Shown: piece after piece, positions 1-9,225 of the stretch | How the letters are laid out: each line of letters opens with the position of its first letter | Numbering within the stretch: position 1 is the first letter of the stretch | Assembly: GCF_037101375.1 (NCBI RefSeq) | Contig: NZ_AP029019.1 | Coordinates: forward strand, 3,572,001 to 3,636,000 | From: Acidovorax sp. DW039 | GTDB lineage: Bacteria > Pseudomonadota > Gammaproteobacteria > Burkholderiales > Burkholderiaceae_C | DNA: 64,000 nt | Direction of reading: 5' to 3' | Made by a program: the position numbers and the translations under genes | The notes under the pieces: model-generated | What the model saw: the letters and a program-made list of their open reading frames with translations, nothing else | Told to the model about the DNA's origin: nothing | The model's database searches: none

Positions 1-1
1 G

Positions 2-232
2 CTGCGGCGCTGGCGGCAAGTGGCGTGGCTCATCCTGCTGGCATCGCTGTGGCTGGCGGCGCAGGCGCGGCCTGACCGCCCCCCATCGCTGGGCATCACG
101 CTGTGGGCCGTAGCCCTGTCTGCCGCCGCGTTGGGGGCCACTGCCGCCATGACGTGGATGCCAAAGCGCACCGTGCAGCTGGGCGCCGGGGCGCTGGCGC
201 TGGCCGTGCTGACCTGCTTGCTCGGCTGGTGA
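2..232 (+). CDS. C-terminal part of DUF3325-like inner-membrane protein (5' end outside window)
   Basis: The frame is open to the left edge, so this is the end of a longer protein; the GTG at 20 is probably internal. About 76 residues are visible and are dominated by hydrophobic stretches, ending in Leu-Gly-Trp. The pattern of two or three membrane helices with a short basic segment before the last one fits the small DUF3325 proteins often found with PepSY and DUF3649 proteins beside TonB-dependent siderophore receptors. The next gene on this strand is such a receptor. The family call is by general resemblance only. Function unknown; presumably an accessory of iron uptake. Confidence 0.5.
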   Translation: MRRWRQVAWLILLASLWLAAQARPDRPPSLGITLWAVALSAAALGATAAMTWMPKRTVQLGAGALALAVLTCLLGW

Positions 233-374
233 AACCCGGCAGGTAGCGCATTCAAGCCACCACAAACCCCAGCGGCCCATTCCTCTTGCTCTAAGCCCCC
301 ACAGCTGCGCAGGCGCTGTGGGCAGGCGGCCTGCACCCCGCATTTCCACTGTTCATTGTTCAAGGAGTTTTCAG

Positions 375-2540
375 ATGTCTGTTCCCTGCAATCCGCTTCG
401 TCATGGCGCCCTCACCCCGCTGGCTTGTGCCGTGCTGGCGCTGACCTGCAGCCAAGCCCTGGCACAAGGCACCCCGGCAGCCACCGAATCTGCGCCTGCT
501 CTGGGCGAAGTCACCATCCATGCCACGCCGCAGGAAACCTATGCGCCCACAGCCAGCTCGACCGCCACCAAAGGCAGCGCGCCTTTGCGTGATGTGCCCC
601 AGGCGGTGAACGTGGTGCCCGCCCAGGTGCTGCGCGACCAGGGCGCGCGGACCATGGAAGATGCGCTGCGCAACGTGCCAGGCGTGGCCATGAGCCATGG
701 CGACGGGCAACGCGACCAGGTGGTGATCCGCGGCTTCACCGCCATCGCCGACCAGTTTGTGGACGGCGTGCGCGACGATGCGCTGTACTTCCGCGACCTG
801 GCAGACATTGAACGCATCGAGGTGCTCAAAGGCCCGGCCGCCGTGCTGTACGGGCGCGGGTCTTCGGGCGGGCTGATCAACCGCGTGACCAAAAAGCCGG
901 TGTTTGGCGACACCACGGGCGAGGCCTCCATCGGCCTGGGCAGTTTCCAGTACCGCCGCGCCACGGCTGACGTGAATGTGGGCATCAGCGACACGGCGGC
1001 CTTCCGCATCAATGCCGCCGTGGAGGACTCTGGCAGCTACCGCGACCAGCAGTTTGTGAAGCGCCACAACTTCGCACCGTCCCTGGCGCTCAAGCTGTCT
1101 GCGCAGACGGACCTGCTGCTGCAATACACCAACGCCCGCGACAAGCGCCTGACGGACTTCGGCATCCCCGCCATCAACGGCCGGCCCGTGAACGTGCCCG
1201 TGGGCACGTATTACGGCTCCAGCAATGCAGCGCAGGACGACACCACCACGAGCACTATGCAGTCGTTCACAGCCACCCTCAACCACCGCTTCAACGATGA
1301 CTGGTCGGTGCGCAACGTCACCCGCGCCTACGACTACACGCTGGACCGCTACAACACCCTGCCCGGCGGCACCACCGATCCGGTGAACCTGACCGTGGGG
1401 CGCACCCGCTCGTTCATCCTGCGCGATGAAAGCGGCTTCTTCAACCAGACCGATGTGACCTGGCGCAACCAGCTCGGCGGCCTGCAGCAGGAATGGCTGA
1501 TGGGCATGGAACTGGGCCAGCAGAAGAAGCGGGCCGAATCCGTGTCGGGCGGGGCAGATCGTGTGTCCATCCTCAACCCCTCTGGTGCGGCACCGGTGAT
1601 TCCAGCCGCCAGCTATGCGGCCGACAGCGCCATTCCAAGCCACACCACGCAAGACACCGCAGCCCTCTACTGGCAAAACCAGATCACACTGGCCCCCCAG
1701 TGGAAAGCCCTGGTGGGCGCACGCTACGACGTGTTCGGGCAGGAGACACGCTTTGACCGCAAGCTCTCCACCCTCTCGCGCACCGACAAGAAATTCAGCC
1801 CCCGCGCCGGACTGGTCTGGCAGCCCAGCGACACTGTGTCGTACTACGTGTCGTACAGCAAATCGTTCCAGCCGTCGGCAGAGACGTTTGCCCTGGCCGC
1901 CAACATCACGGCGGCCGAGCCCGAGATCACCCAGAACAAAGAGATTGGAGTGAAGCTGGACCTGCTGGACAAGCAGCTGAGCGTGACCGCCGCTCTCTTC
2001 AACCTCGAGCGCACCAACATCAAGAACACCGACCCCACAAACCCTGCACGCCAGATCAACGTGGGCACCCAGCGCACCAACGGCTTTGAACTGACGGCCA
2101 GCGGCCGCCTGCCAGGCCGCTGGGACGTGAGCGCAGGCTATGCCTACCTGGACGGCCGCATGACCAAATCGTTGGCGACCACCACCTCGGCCCAGTTGCC
2201 GACAGTGGCCGTTCCTGCGGCAGGCAAGGTACCGGCACTGACGCCCCGCAACTCCGCCTTTGTATGGGCCATGAAGGACCTGGGCCAAGGCCTGCGCCTG
2301 GGCGGCGGTGTCAGCTATGTGGGCGAGCGCTTTACCTCCCTTACCAACCTCGTCACCCTGCCCGCCTACACCACGCTGGACGCCGCCCTGCAATACACCG
2401 TGGGCCGCTGGGAACTGGATGTGAACGTGAAGAACCTGGCCGATCGCAAGTACTACGTGTCTGCGCACGGCAGCAACGACAACCTCATCCTGCCGGGCTC
2501 GCCCCGCGCCGTGCAGGTGACTTTGCGTACGCAGTTCTGA
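375..2540 (+). CDS. TonB-dependent siderophore receptor (catecholate/Fiu-like)
   Basis: Outer-membrane ferric-siderophore receptor of 721 residues driven by TonB-ExbBD. I chose the ATG at 375 because AAGGAG lies 8 bases upstream and a typical signal peptide ending Ala-Leu-Ala-Gln follows; the frame extends to a GTG at 318 without a signal. The plug follows the signal: a VPQAVNVVP TonB-box-proximal motif, then VIRGF, then IERIEVLKGP and VLYGRGSSGG, all hallmarks of siderophore receptors. The C-terminus ends in Phe, as in beta-barrel proteins. The Fiu-like assignment rests on the plug sequence and the ligand is unknown. It follows a DUF3325-like gene and precedes a second receptor after 136 bases. 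Confidence 0.9.
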   Translation: MSVPCNPLRHGALTPLACAVLALTCSQALAQGTPAATESAPALGEVTIHATPQETYAPTASSTATKGSAPLRDVPQAVNVVPAQVLRDQGARTMEDALRNVPGVAMSHGDGQRDQVVIRGFTAIADQFVDGVRDDALYFRDLADIERIEVLKGPAAVLYGRGSSGGLINRVTKKPVFGDTTGEASIGLGSFQYRRATADVNVGISDTAAFRINAAVEDSGSYRDQQFVKRHNFAPSLALKLSAQTDLLLQYTNARDKRLTDFGIPAINGRPVNVPVGTYYGSSNAAQDDTTTSTMQSFTATLNHRFNDDWSVRNVTRAYDYTLDRYNTLPGGTTDPVNLTVGRTRSFILRDESGFFNQTDVTWRNQLGGLQQEWLMGMELGQQKKRAESVSGGADRVSILNPSGAAPVIPAASYAADSAIPSHTTQDTAALYWQNQITLAPQWKALVGARYDVFGQETRFDRKLSTLSRTDKKFSPRAGLVWQPSDTVSYYVSYSKSFQPSAETFALAANITAAEPEITQNKEIGVKLDLLDKQLSVTAALFNLERTNIKNTDPTNPARQINVGTQRTNGFELTASGRLPGRWDVSAGYAYLDGRMTKSLATTTSAQLPTVAVPAAGKVPALTPRNSAFVWAMKDLGQGLRLGGGVSYVGERFTSLTNLVTLPAYTTLDAALQYTVGRWELDVNVKNLADRKYYVSAHGSNDNLILPGSPRAVQVTLRTQF

Positions 2541-2597
2541 GCACCGCACGCCCACCGGCGTGCGCATCGCCCGCGCACGCCATTTCAAGCAAAACAG

Positions 2598-2646
2598 GCC
2601 TCCAGCGCTTTATCAATAAGCGCAGGCAGCTACAAATTCAATAGCA
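2598..2646 (+). repeat. Dispersed ~50-bp repeat, copy 1
   Basis: Copy of a short repeat found at least eight times in this window. It has an imperfect inverted repeat (AGCGCTT ... AAGCGCAGG) followed by CAGCTACAAATTCAATAGCA. It fills the gap between two receptor genes. Confidence 0.85.
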
Positions 2647-2676
2647 CTTCTCACACATCGAAGAGGGAGACACAAC

Positions 2677-4797
2677 ATGCACATCCGCCCGCAGGCCCTT
2701 GCAGCCTCTTTACTGGTCGCCATGGTGATGGCCCAGCACGCCCAGGCACAGACCACCACCGCACTGCCCGAGGTGAAGGTGAGCGACGGAGCCGACAGCG
2801 CCGCCACCGAAGGCTCCGGCCAGTACACAGCGCGCGAGGTGAGCGTGGGCAAGCTGGTGCAGTCGCCCCGCGAAACGCCGCAGTCCATGAGCGTTATCAC
2901 GCGCCAGCGGCTGGATGACCTGAACATCACCAAACTCGAAGACGCCGTGAAGCAGACCACCGGCGTGAACGTGACGCGGCTGGACGGTGCGGGCAACTAC
3001 AACACCATCCAGGCCCGCGGGTTCGACATTGGTGCCATCCAGCTGGACGGCATTGCCATCCCGCAGGGTGCCAACTTTGCCACGGCGCTGGACACCGCCA
3101 TTTACGACCGCATCGAAGTGCTGCGCGGCCCATCCGGCCTGCTGCAGGGCGCAAGTGAGCCGGGCGGCACCATCAACATGGTGCGCAAGCGTGCACGCAG
3201 CCCGCTGGGCCTGTCGGCCAACCTGTCCGCAGGCTCGTGGGACATGCGCCGCGCGGATGTAGACATCACCGGGGCGCTCAACGCCACCGGCAGCCTGCGC
3301 GGGCGGCTGGTGGTGGTCTCTGACGAGCGCAACAGCTTTGTGGACACGCTGTCCAACAACAAGCAAGCGGGCTACGGCACCGTGGAGCTGGACATCGACG
3401 CGGCCACCACGCTGTCGGTGGGCCACACCCGCCAGCGCGTGCGCGCCACCATCGACCAGGGCCTGCCCGCCTATGCCGATGGCCGCCTGCTCGACGTGCC
3501 CCGCGCCACCTTTGCCGGGCTGGCACGCAACCAGCAGAACCTGGACACCACCGACACCTTTGCCGAGCTGGAACACCGCCTGGACAACGGTGGGCTGGTG
3601 AAGCTGGCGGCGCGGCAGGTGCAGCGCGAATCGTTCTACAGCGCGGCCCGCGCCAACTCGGCCGTGGCCGCCAATGGCAACTACCAGATGCAGACGGTGG
3701 ACTACCTGCAGGAGAACACCGACCGCAACTACGACGCCTACCTGACCACACCCGTACAGTGGCTGGGCCGCACCCACCGCGTGCTGCTGGGCATGAGCCA
3801 CAGCCAGAACAGCAGCCTGGGCGGCAACCTGGTGTACGGCCCCACATCCATCGCCAACATTTTTGCCCCCAACTACGCCGCGCCTTATCCCGTGCTGACG
3901 CTGCCAGGCTATGACAGCGACACCCGCCGCACCGAGAACGCCATCTACGGCCAAGCCCAGCTGAGCGTGACCGACCGCGCGCGCGTGCTGGTGGGCGGAC
4001 GCCTGTCTTGGGCCAAGGTAGAGACCGAGCGCCTGAGCGACGGCAAGATCACCTCCACCGCCAACCCGGGGCGGCAGTTCATCCCGTCTGTGGCGGCGCT
4101 GTATGACCTGAATGCACAGACCACGGCCTACGCCAGCTATGCCGAGACGATGGTGGTGCAGTCCGCGCTGACCTCGGCCGGCAGCCTGCTGCCCCCGCGC
4201 ACCGGCTCGCAGGTCGAACTGGGGGTGAAGGGCGAATTCCTGAACAGGCGCCTGCAGGCCCATGCGGCGCTGTTCCGCATCCTTGACAGCGACCGCGCCA
4301 TTGCCGACCCGGGGGTGGCCACCGCGTCCATACCGGGCGGCAAGGTGCGCAGCCAGGGTCTGGAGATGGAAGTGAGCGGCCAGTTGGCCCCCGGCTGGGA
4401 TGTGCTGGCGGGCTACGCCTACACCGACACCAGGTACCTGAAAGCCCCTGCTGCGCAGCAAGGCCAGGTGTTCAGCCCTATCACCCCACGCCACAGCCTG
4501 AACCTGTCCACCCGCTACGCCTTGCGAAGCCCCGGCCTGCAGGGCTGGAGCGTGGGCGGCGGCGTGGCCTATCGCAGCGAGTTCTACGCACAAAGTGGCG
4601 CGCTGCGGCTGATGTCCGGCGACTATGCGGTGCTCAACGCACAGGTGGCCTACCAGATCAACGACCACCTGGGGGTGAGCCTGACGGTGGACAACCTGCT
4701 GGACAAAACCTACTACGAAAAAGTGGGCAGCGTGGGCCGCCAGAACTTTTATGGAGAGCCCCGCCGCATCACCGTGGCGCTGAAGGCCCGGTACTAG
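2677..4797 (+). CDS. TonB-dependent siderophore receptor (FhuE/FpvA-like)
   Basis: Outer-membrane receptor of 706 residues. The ATG at 2677 follows a purine-rich site (GAGGGAGA) and starts a signal peptide ending His-Ala-Gln-Ala. The plug has SPRETPQSMSVIT near residue 70, IQARGFD near 110 and IEVLRGPSGLL near 145, with a GGTINMVRKR motif typical of hydroxamate/pyoverdine-type receptors such as FhuE and FpvA. There is no N-terminal signalling extension of the FpvA/FecA type, so it is not expected to work with an anti-sigma factor. The barrel ends in Tyr. It is co-directional with the receptor upstream but separated from it by a repeat element. The ligand is not predictable. Confidence 0.9.
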   Translation: MHIRPQALAASLLVAMVMAQHAQAQTTTALPEVKVSDGADSAATEGSGQYTAREVSVGKLVQSPRETPQSMSVITRQRLDDLNITKLEDAVKQTTGVNVTRLDGAGNYNTIQARGFDIGAIQLDGIAIPQGANFATALDTAIYDRIEVLRGPSGLLQGASEPGGTINMVRKRARSPLGLSANLSAGSWDMRRADVDITGALNATGSLRGRLVVVSDERNSFVDTLSNNKQAGYGTVELDIDAATTLSVGHTRQRVRATIDQGLPAYADGRLLDVPRATFAGLARNQQNLDTTDTFAELEHRLDNGGLVKLAARQVQRESFYSAARANSAVAANGNYQMQTVDYLQENTDRNYDAYLTTPVQWLGRTHRVLLGMSHSQNSSLGGNLVYGPTSIANIFAPNYAAPYPVLTLPGYDSDTRRTENAIYGQAQLSVTDRARVLVGGRLSWAKVETERLSDGKITSTANPGRQFIPSVAALYDLNAQTTAYASYAETMVVQSALTSAGSLLPPRTGSQVELGVKGEFLNRRLQAHAALFRILDSDRAIADPGVATASIPGGKVRSQGLEMEVSGQLAPGWDVLAGYAYTDTRYLKAPAAQQGQVFSPITPRHSLNLSTRYALRSPGLQGWSVGGGVAYRSEFYAQSGALRLMSGDYAVLNAQVAYQINDHLGVSLTVDNLLDKTYYEKVGSVGRQNFYGEPRRITVALKARY

Positions 4798-4856
4798 AAC
4801 CAGGCCTCACGCGCGGGAAGCTCGCAGGCCTTGCGCCCTTGGGCGCGGGGGGGCGA

Positions 4857-7010
4857 TTACATCGACTCCAAGTGCTTGCGCGCATGCCAGCCCGAGAGGT
4901 AGCGCAATACGGCTTCGTGCACAGCTTCCAGGTCCATGCCTTTGATTTTGGTGGTGCCCACCACCAGCTTGTTCTTCTGGGGGCGATAGGTGACACGGCG
5001 CAGGTTCGTGTGCGGGGCCTGCAGGCGCGGAGCGGCAGGGTCCAGGTCAAAGGTCATGACCAAGTTGGAGCCATTGACTACGGTAGACGAATAGTCCGCC
5101 ACGGCGGACCATGGCACCACCTGCGGCCAGCCCGGCACGCGCATGCCCTCGGCCGTAAGCTGCATCACCATGACCGATGAGCGACGCCAGAACAACCAGG
5201 CCATGCCCGCCAGCCCACCGAAGCAGGCCAAGGCAATCATCACCACATCCCGCACGCCGGCAAATGACTTACCCGCCACGACGGCCTGCGCGGCAATGGC
5301 CACGGCGCTGATCAACGCCACCAGCGCCACCCCACCAAACAACCACACGTTATTGCGGCGCTCATACAACTCGAGCGAGCCCTGCGCTTGCTGCACCGCC
5401 TCGGTCAGGTCCTTGCGTACCTGCTCGTTGTGCTCCTGCGCCACGCCCTTGAAGTCGTTCAACAGCCGCGCCTGCAGGCCCTGGCTGTCAGCAAACAGCG
5501 AGCGTACCCACGCCAAGGCTTGCGCATCGGGCAGCGTGAGTGCAGCCTGCACCATGGCATCGGTCACAGGCGCATTCACGGCCTTGGCGCGCTCCAGCGT
5601 CGGGGGGTGGGTGTCGGTGGGGTGCACGGTGGCCACTTCGGTAGCGAAGTTGGGAGCCGTCAGGCCCTTGGCCTGCACGGCGTCGTGCAGCATCTGCACG
5701 ACATCGCTGCCCGCCTCCTGGGGGCGGCGGCCAATGTCGCTCAGCACCTCGTACACCACATCGTTCAACGCAGTGACACGCACCAGCGAACGGGCCACTG
5801 CCTCGCCGCTCACCAGGCGCGCAGCCACCTGGTCTGCTGCAAACTCGCGCTCACGGCTCCAGTGCTTCACGGCCAAGTCAAAGCGCTCCAGCAGGTATTC
5901 GATGAAGCTGGTGGCAGGCAGGTCCATCCAGTCGCTGCTGTCCTTGCGGCCATAAATGGCCTGCAGGTTGGCCACCAGCCCTTGGTAGATGGGCGAGAAG
6001 CGCAGGCTGTAGGCCGTGTCAGACCCGGCAAAGTGCCCCAGCTCGTGCGCGAGGATGGCGCTAATTTCATCGCGCTCCAGCAAGGTCAGGTAGGTGAGGG
6101 GCAGATACATGGTCTCGCCACGCAGTTCCTGCCCGCTGGGCATCAGGCGCATGGCATGGGCTGTCACGTAGAAGCCATCCGTCAGGCCCACCACCAGATG
6201 GGCCGGGGTGGCAGCACCTGCGCCCTGGGCCAGCGTTTCCACATAGGACCAGAGGGCAGGAGCCTCCTGCCGGGACACCGCCACACCCATGACGGTGCTG
6301 GGCTCGTCCTGCAACTCGCGCAGCGACTTGTACAGCGCGCGCAGCAAGGTCACGCCACACCACAGCACCGTGCCCGCCACCACCAGAATGATCATCTGGA
6401 GTTTCACTTCACCCTTGCTCGCATGGCCGATGACCACCACCTGGTAAGCCACCCCCAGCCGCGCTGCCAGCAGGCCCGCCACCGACACCATGAACAGCCC
6501 CATGTGCACCGAAAGGTAGGTGGGCAACAGGCTGCGCCAGCGGGCGAACTGGGCCATGAGCGCATCGCGCGACTGCAAGGCCTTGCGGCCGGCCGTATTC
6601 ACGCCAAAAAAGCCCACGAGCGCCACCGCGGCGGCCAACAGCCCAGCCCCTACCGCGACCAGACTGCCTGGGCGAACGATCTTGCCCACCAGGTTCTGCG
6701 AGTCACTGTCTTCGCGAATCCGCCGCTCAATCTGCTGCAGCCGCGCCTTGGCGACGATGCCACTGAGCGCCCGACCGTCGATCGTGATCTGCGTGCGCGG
6801 GTTCTCGCGCAGTGCATCCTGCGCCTGCTGGATCTGCCCGAGCAGTTCCTGATGCTCGGGCGACAGGCCCGGCTGTTCATACTGCCGGTATTCCCACACC
6901 CCGATACCAGCCAGCAGCAAAGGAATGCACACAGACCAGAGCACTAGCTTGGCGCTGCTGGGCAGCAGGTTCCACACCCTGCCGACTTTCTCTCCAATTG
7001 AAAATGCCAT
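4857..7010 (-). CDS. Membrane M48-family metallopeptidase
   Basis: Zinc peptidase of 717 residues related to HtpX/Ste24-type M48 enzymes. The start at 7010 gives a leading membrane helix; upstream codons are in frame but lack a plausible start context. An N-terminal helix, two central hydrophobic segments and two more near residues 560-620 surround the catalytic part. The HELGH motif gives zinc ligands His322 and His326 with Glu323 as catalytic base; Glu389 in the EFAAD motif is the likely third ligand. The last 130 residues look like a soluble beta-rich domain. It converges on the receptor gene to the left. Substrate unknown; membrane-protein quality control is the usual role of relatives. 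Confidence 0.85.
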   Translation of the reverse strand: MAFSIGEKVGRVWNLLPSSAKLVLWSVCIPLLLAGIGVWEYRQYEQPGLSPEHQELLGQIQQAQDALRENPRTQITIDGRALSGIVAKARLQQIERRIREDSDSQNLVGKIVRPGSLVAVGAGLLAAAVALVGFFGVNTAGRKALQSRDALMAQFARWRSLLPTYLSVHMGLFMVSVAGLLAARLGVAYQVVVIGHASKGEVKLQMIILVVAGTVLWCGVTLLRALYKSLRELQDEPSTVMGVAVSRQEAPALWSYVETLAQGAGAATPAHLVVGLTDGFYVTAHAMRLMPSGQELRGETMYLPLTYLTLLERDEISAILAHELGHFAGSDTAYSLRFSPIYQGLVANLQAIYGRKDSSDWMDLPATSFIEYLLERFDLAVKHWSREREFAADQVAARLVSGEAVARSLVRVTALNDVVYEVLSDIGRRPQEAGSDVVQMLHDAVQAKGLTAPNFATEVATVHPTDTHPPTLERAKAVNAPVTDAMVQAALTLPDAQALAWVRSLFADSQGLQARLLNDFKGVAQEHNEQVRKDLTEAVQQAQGSLELYERRNNVWLFGGVALVALISAVAIAAQAVVAGKSFAGVRDVVMIALACFGGLAGMAWLFWRRSSVMVMQLTAEGMRVPGWPQVVPWSAVADYSSTVVNGSNLVMTFDLDPAAPRLQAPHTNLRRVTYRPQKNKLVVGTTKIKGMDLEAVHEAVLRYLSGWHARKHLESM

Positions 7011-7769
7011 GATGTTTGAGTAATGGTTGAACAGGCTTCCAGGTCCGTCAGCAGCCATCGCAACGCACGCCACGCGGCCCCGTGACGCTGGCCCCGCGCC
7101 CGCTCCCTGCCACACCACAGCAAGGCAACAAGCGATAAGGGGCCAACGCCGGGGGGAGTGATGTGCACTGGCACTGCCCGGCCAGCAGGTGCTGCCTCCA
7201 CGCCAGCGCCTGCGCTACCCCGGCAGACCGCAACGCCTCACGCAATGGAGGAGGTTCGAGGGATGCCGGGCGCGCCGATTCTGCCCACGCCCTGCGCCAA
7301 AGCGCCGCAGGCAGCCAGCGAAAGAGAAACCATTTGTGAGTTGTGCGTACTCCGTCACAGAGGCGGGACCAGGGTGTGGGCCGCACGCCACACGTCATGG
7401 CGACTTGGCGGGATCGCCACGCATGAAAACATAAAAAGAACCATTCTCATTTAGAATGGAAAGCTTGCGCATGGGCCCGCCCACCGCTGCGCCCTTTGCC
7501 CACCGCCCCGCCACCAGGGCCAGGACGAAGGGGCTGAGGTGGAACGGCCTGCGCAAGGCCTGATGCACGTCGTGCGCATCGGGCAGCAAGCCAGCAGTGC
7601 AGGCCACGCCCGCTGCAGCCAGCACCCCTGTGTCCAACACCCCTCTTGTGGGGAATGTTCGGCCCTGTCTCTGGCTTGCTTTGCGTGGGTGCTACGGCTT
7701 TTGGCTGCGCAATCAACACCCCTGCTCTGCACAGAGCCCGGGCCGGCGCCCCGTGCAGCCGCCGCCACC
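7011..7769. other. 759-bp divergent intergenic region with a Fur-like site
   Basis: No convincing gene. Short frames exist on both strands but lack a ribosome site and recognisable sequence. The only strong signal is the palindrome at 7441-7459. The PepSY frame stays open back to 7539, but the residues before 7770 do not resemble the family. A small RNA or leader transcript starting near the palindrome is possible. Confidence 0.6.
7441..7459. promoter_or_regulatory. Putative Fur box
   Basis: Perfect 7-bp arms around a 5-bp spacer (CCATTCT-CATTT-AGAATGG), in an AT-rich patch of otherwise GC-rich DNA. The ATTCTCATT core matches the usual Fur-site pattern. A -10-like TAGAAT lies inside it at 7452-7457. 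Downstream lie the PepSY and receptor genes. Binding by Fur is inferred. Confidence 0.6.
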
Positions 7770-8945
7770 ATGCTTTCGCCCACCGCCCTGCGCCGCTGGT
7801 CCTGGACCCACAAATGGTCCAGCCTGGTCTGCACCCTTTTCATGCTGCTGCTGTGCATCACCGGGCTGCCGCTCATCTTTCACCATGAGATCGGCCATGT
7901 GCTGGGCACCGAGGTGGAAGCGCCCCCCATGCCTGCGGGCACCCCGCGCGCCAGCCTAGACCAGGTGCTGACCTCCGCACGGGCCGAGTACCCCGATCGG
8001 GTAGTGCAGTTCGCCTCGCAGTCGGACGAAGACGATGCCCTGTGGTTCGTCACCCTCACCCCTACGCCTGCCCCCACCGAAGATTTCAAATCCATCGCCG
8101 TGGATGGCCGCACCGCGCAGGTGCTGGCGCGGCGGCCGGTGGATCAGGGATTCATGTATGTGATGTTCCGCCTGCATGTGGACCTGTTTGCCGGGCTGGC
8201 GGGCAAGCTGTTCCTGGGGCTGATGGGTTTGCTGCTGCTGGTGGCCATCGTCACCGGTGTGGTGCTGTATGCGCCCTTCATGCGCAAGCTGGCGTTTGGT
8301 GAGGTGCGGCGCACCAAGTCGCCCAGGCTGAAGTGGCTGGACCTGCACAACCTGCTGGGCATCGTCACCGTGGTGTGGGCGCTGGTGGTGGGTGGCACCG
8401 GCATGATCAACACCTGGGCCGACCTGATGATCAAGTACTGGCAGCACGACAAGCTCTCGGCCCTGCTGGCACCCTATGCGGGCCAGCCCACGGTGCCTGC
8501 CGCCGAGCGCAGCGCACTGCAGCCCGCGCTGGAGGCCGCACTGGCACATGCGCCGGGCATGAAGCTATCGTTCATTGCCTTCCCGGGCACCGCGTTTTCC
8601 AGCCCACACCACAACACCTTCTTCCTGCGGGGCAACACACCGCTGACCTCGCGCCTGCTGCAGCCGGTGCTGGTGGATGCACGCACAGCCCAGGTCACCG
8701 CCGCGCCGCAACTGCCGTGGTACCTCACGGCCCTGCTGGTCTCGCAACCCCTGCACTTTGGCGACTACGGCGGCATGCCCATGAAGGTGCTGTGGGCCCT
8801 GCTGGACATTGCCACCATCGTGGTGCTGGGCAGTGGCTTGTACCTGTGGCTGCGCCGCAGGGCACCCGCTACGGCGGGGAGCAACGCCGCCCAGCCGGGC
8901 GCGCCCACCGCGCCTGCTGCCTCAGCGCAAGGAGCCTCCGCATGA
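7770..8945 (+). CDS. PepSY-associated TM-helix protein (PiuB-like iron-uptake accessory)
   Basis: Inner-membrane protein of 391 residues. The ATG at 7770 begins LRRWSWTHKW, the conserved start of PepSY-TM proteins; the frame runs upstream to 7539 but that sequence is unlike the family, and no strong ribosome site is visible. Four membrane segments can be seen: residues about 18-40, 140-165, 190-215 and 335-360, with periplasmic regions between. Relatives sit next to siderophore receptors and are proposed to reduce or release iron at the inner membrane. Its stop overlaps the start of the next gene by 4 bases, so the two are probably translationally coupled, and a receptor follows. Possibly Fur-controlled through the site at 7441. 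Confidence 0.85.
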   Translation: MLSPTALRRWSWTHKWSSLVCTLFMLLLCITGLPLIFHHEIGHVLGTEVEAPPMPAGTPRASLDQVLTSARAEYPDRVVQFASQSDEDDALWFVTLTPTPAPTEDFKSIAVDGRTAQVLARRPVDQGFMYVMFRLHVDLFAGLAGKLFLGLMGLLLLVAIVTGVVLYAPFMRKLAFGEVRRTKSPRLKWLDLHNLLGIVTVVWALVVGGTGMINTWADLMIKYWQHDKLSALLAPYAGQPTVPAAERSALQPALEAALAHAPGMKLSFIAFPGTAFSSPHHNTFFLRGNTPLTSRLLQPVLVDARTAQVTAAPQLPWYLTALLVSQPLHFGDYGGMPMKVLWALLDIATIVVLGSGLYLWLRRRAPATAGSNAAQPGAPTAPAASAQGASA

Positions 8946-9145
8946 AGGCGCCATCTCCCTTCTGGGCCCTGTGGGGCTGGCCCATCGTCCTGGCCGTGCT
9001 CACGGCCACAGGCCTTGTCAGCGCGCTGGTGTCGGACACCTGGGGCGACTGGTGGGCCTGGTGTGCACTGGGCCTGCCCACGCTGGTGATGGGCTGGCAC
9101 GCCTGGCCCCGCAAGCGCTCCCGATCTCAAGACGCCCCGCGCTGA
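8942..9145 (+). CDS. Small two-helix membrane protein coupled to PepSY gene
   Basis: A 67-residue protein whose ATG overlaps the stop of the PepSY gene (ATGA). It has two hydrophobic segments (about residues 12-32 and 38-55) rich in Trp, and a basic tail. The AAGGAG at 8930-8935, inside the end of the PepSY gene, can serve as its ribosome site. I do not recognise a named domain. The overlap and the receptor gene 80 bases downstream suggest a partner of the PepSY protein in iron uptake. Similar small proteins are, to my recollection, found at this place in other Burkholderiales. Confidence 0.75.
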   Translation: MKAPSPFWALWGWPIVLAVLTATGLVSALVSDTWGDWWAWCALGLPTLVMGWHAWPRKRSRSQDAPR

Positions 9146-9225
9146 AGCCCTGTACCCACGGTGCCCTCTGTACGTCTCTGCCCTCCTGCCTTGATTTTTC
9201 CAACCCTGACCTGAGCCAACTTTTC

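Noticed and set aside
318..374. GTG start for the first receptor
   Set aside because: It would bury the signal peptide; the ATG at 375 has a proper ribosome site.
360..2588. 742-residue frame antisense to the first receptor
   Set aside because: Same reason: shadow of a well-supported receptor gene.
4798..4856. Terminator between receptor and M48 genes
   Set aside because: A short GCGCCC/GGGCGC stem exists but no T-tract, and the sequence is generally GC-rich; too weak to list.
5388..6947. 519-residue frame opposite the M48 peptidase gene
   Set aside because: The peptidase has catalytic motifs and membrane segments; the opposite frame has neither.
7048..7398. 116-residue minus-strand frame upstream of the M48 gene
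   Set aside because: Arg/Trp/Cys-rich random-looking sequence without a ribosome site.
7539..7769. N-terminal extension of the PepSY protein
   Set aside because: The extra 77 residues are Cys-rich and unlike the family, whose conserved start is at 7770.
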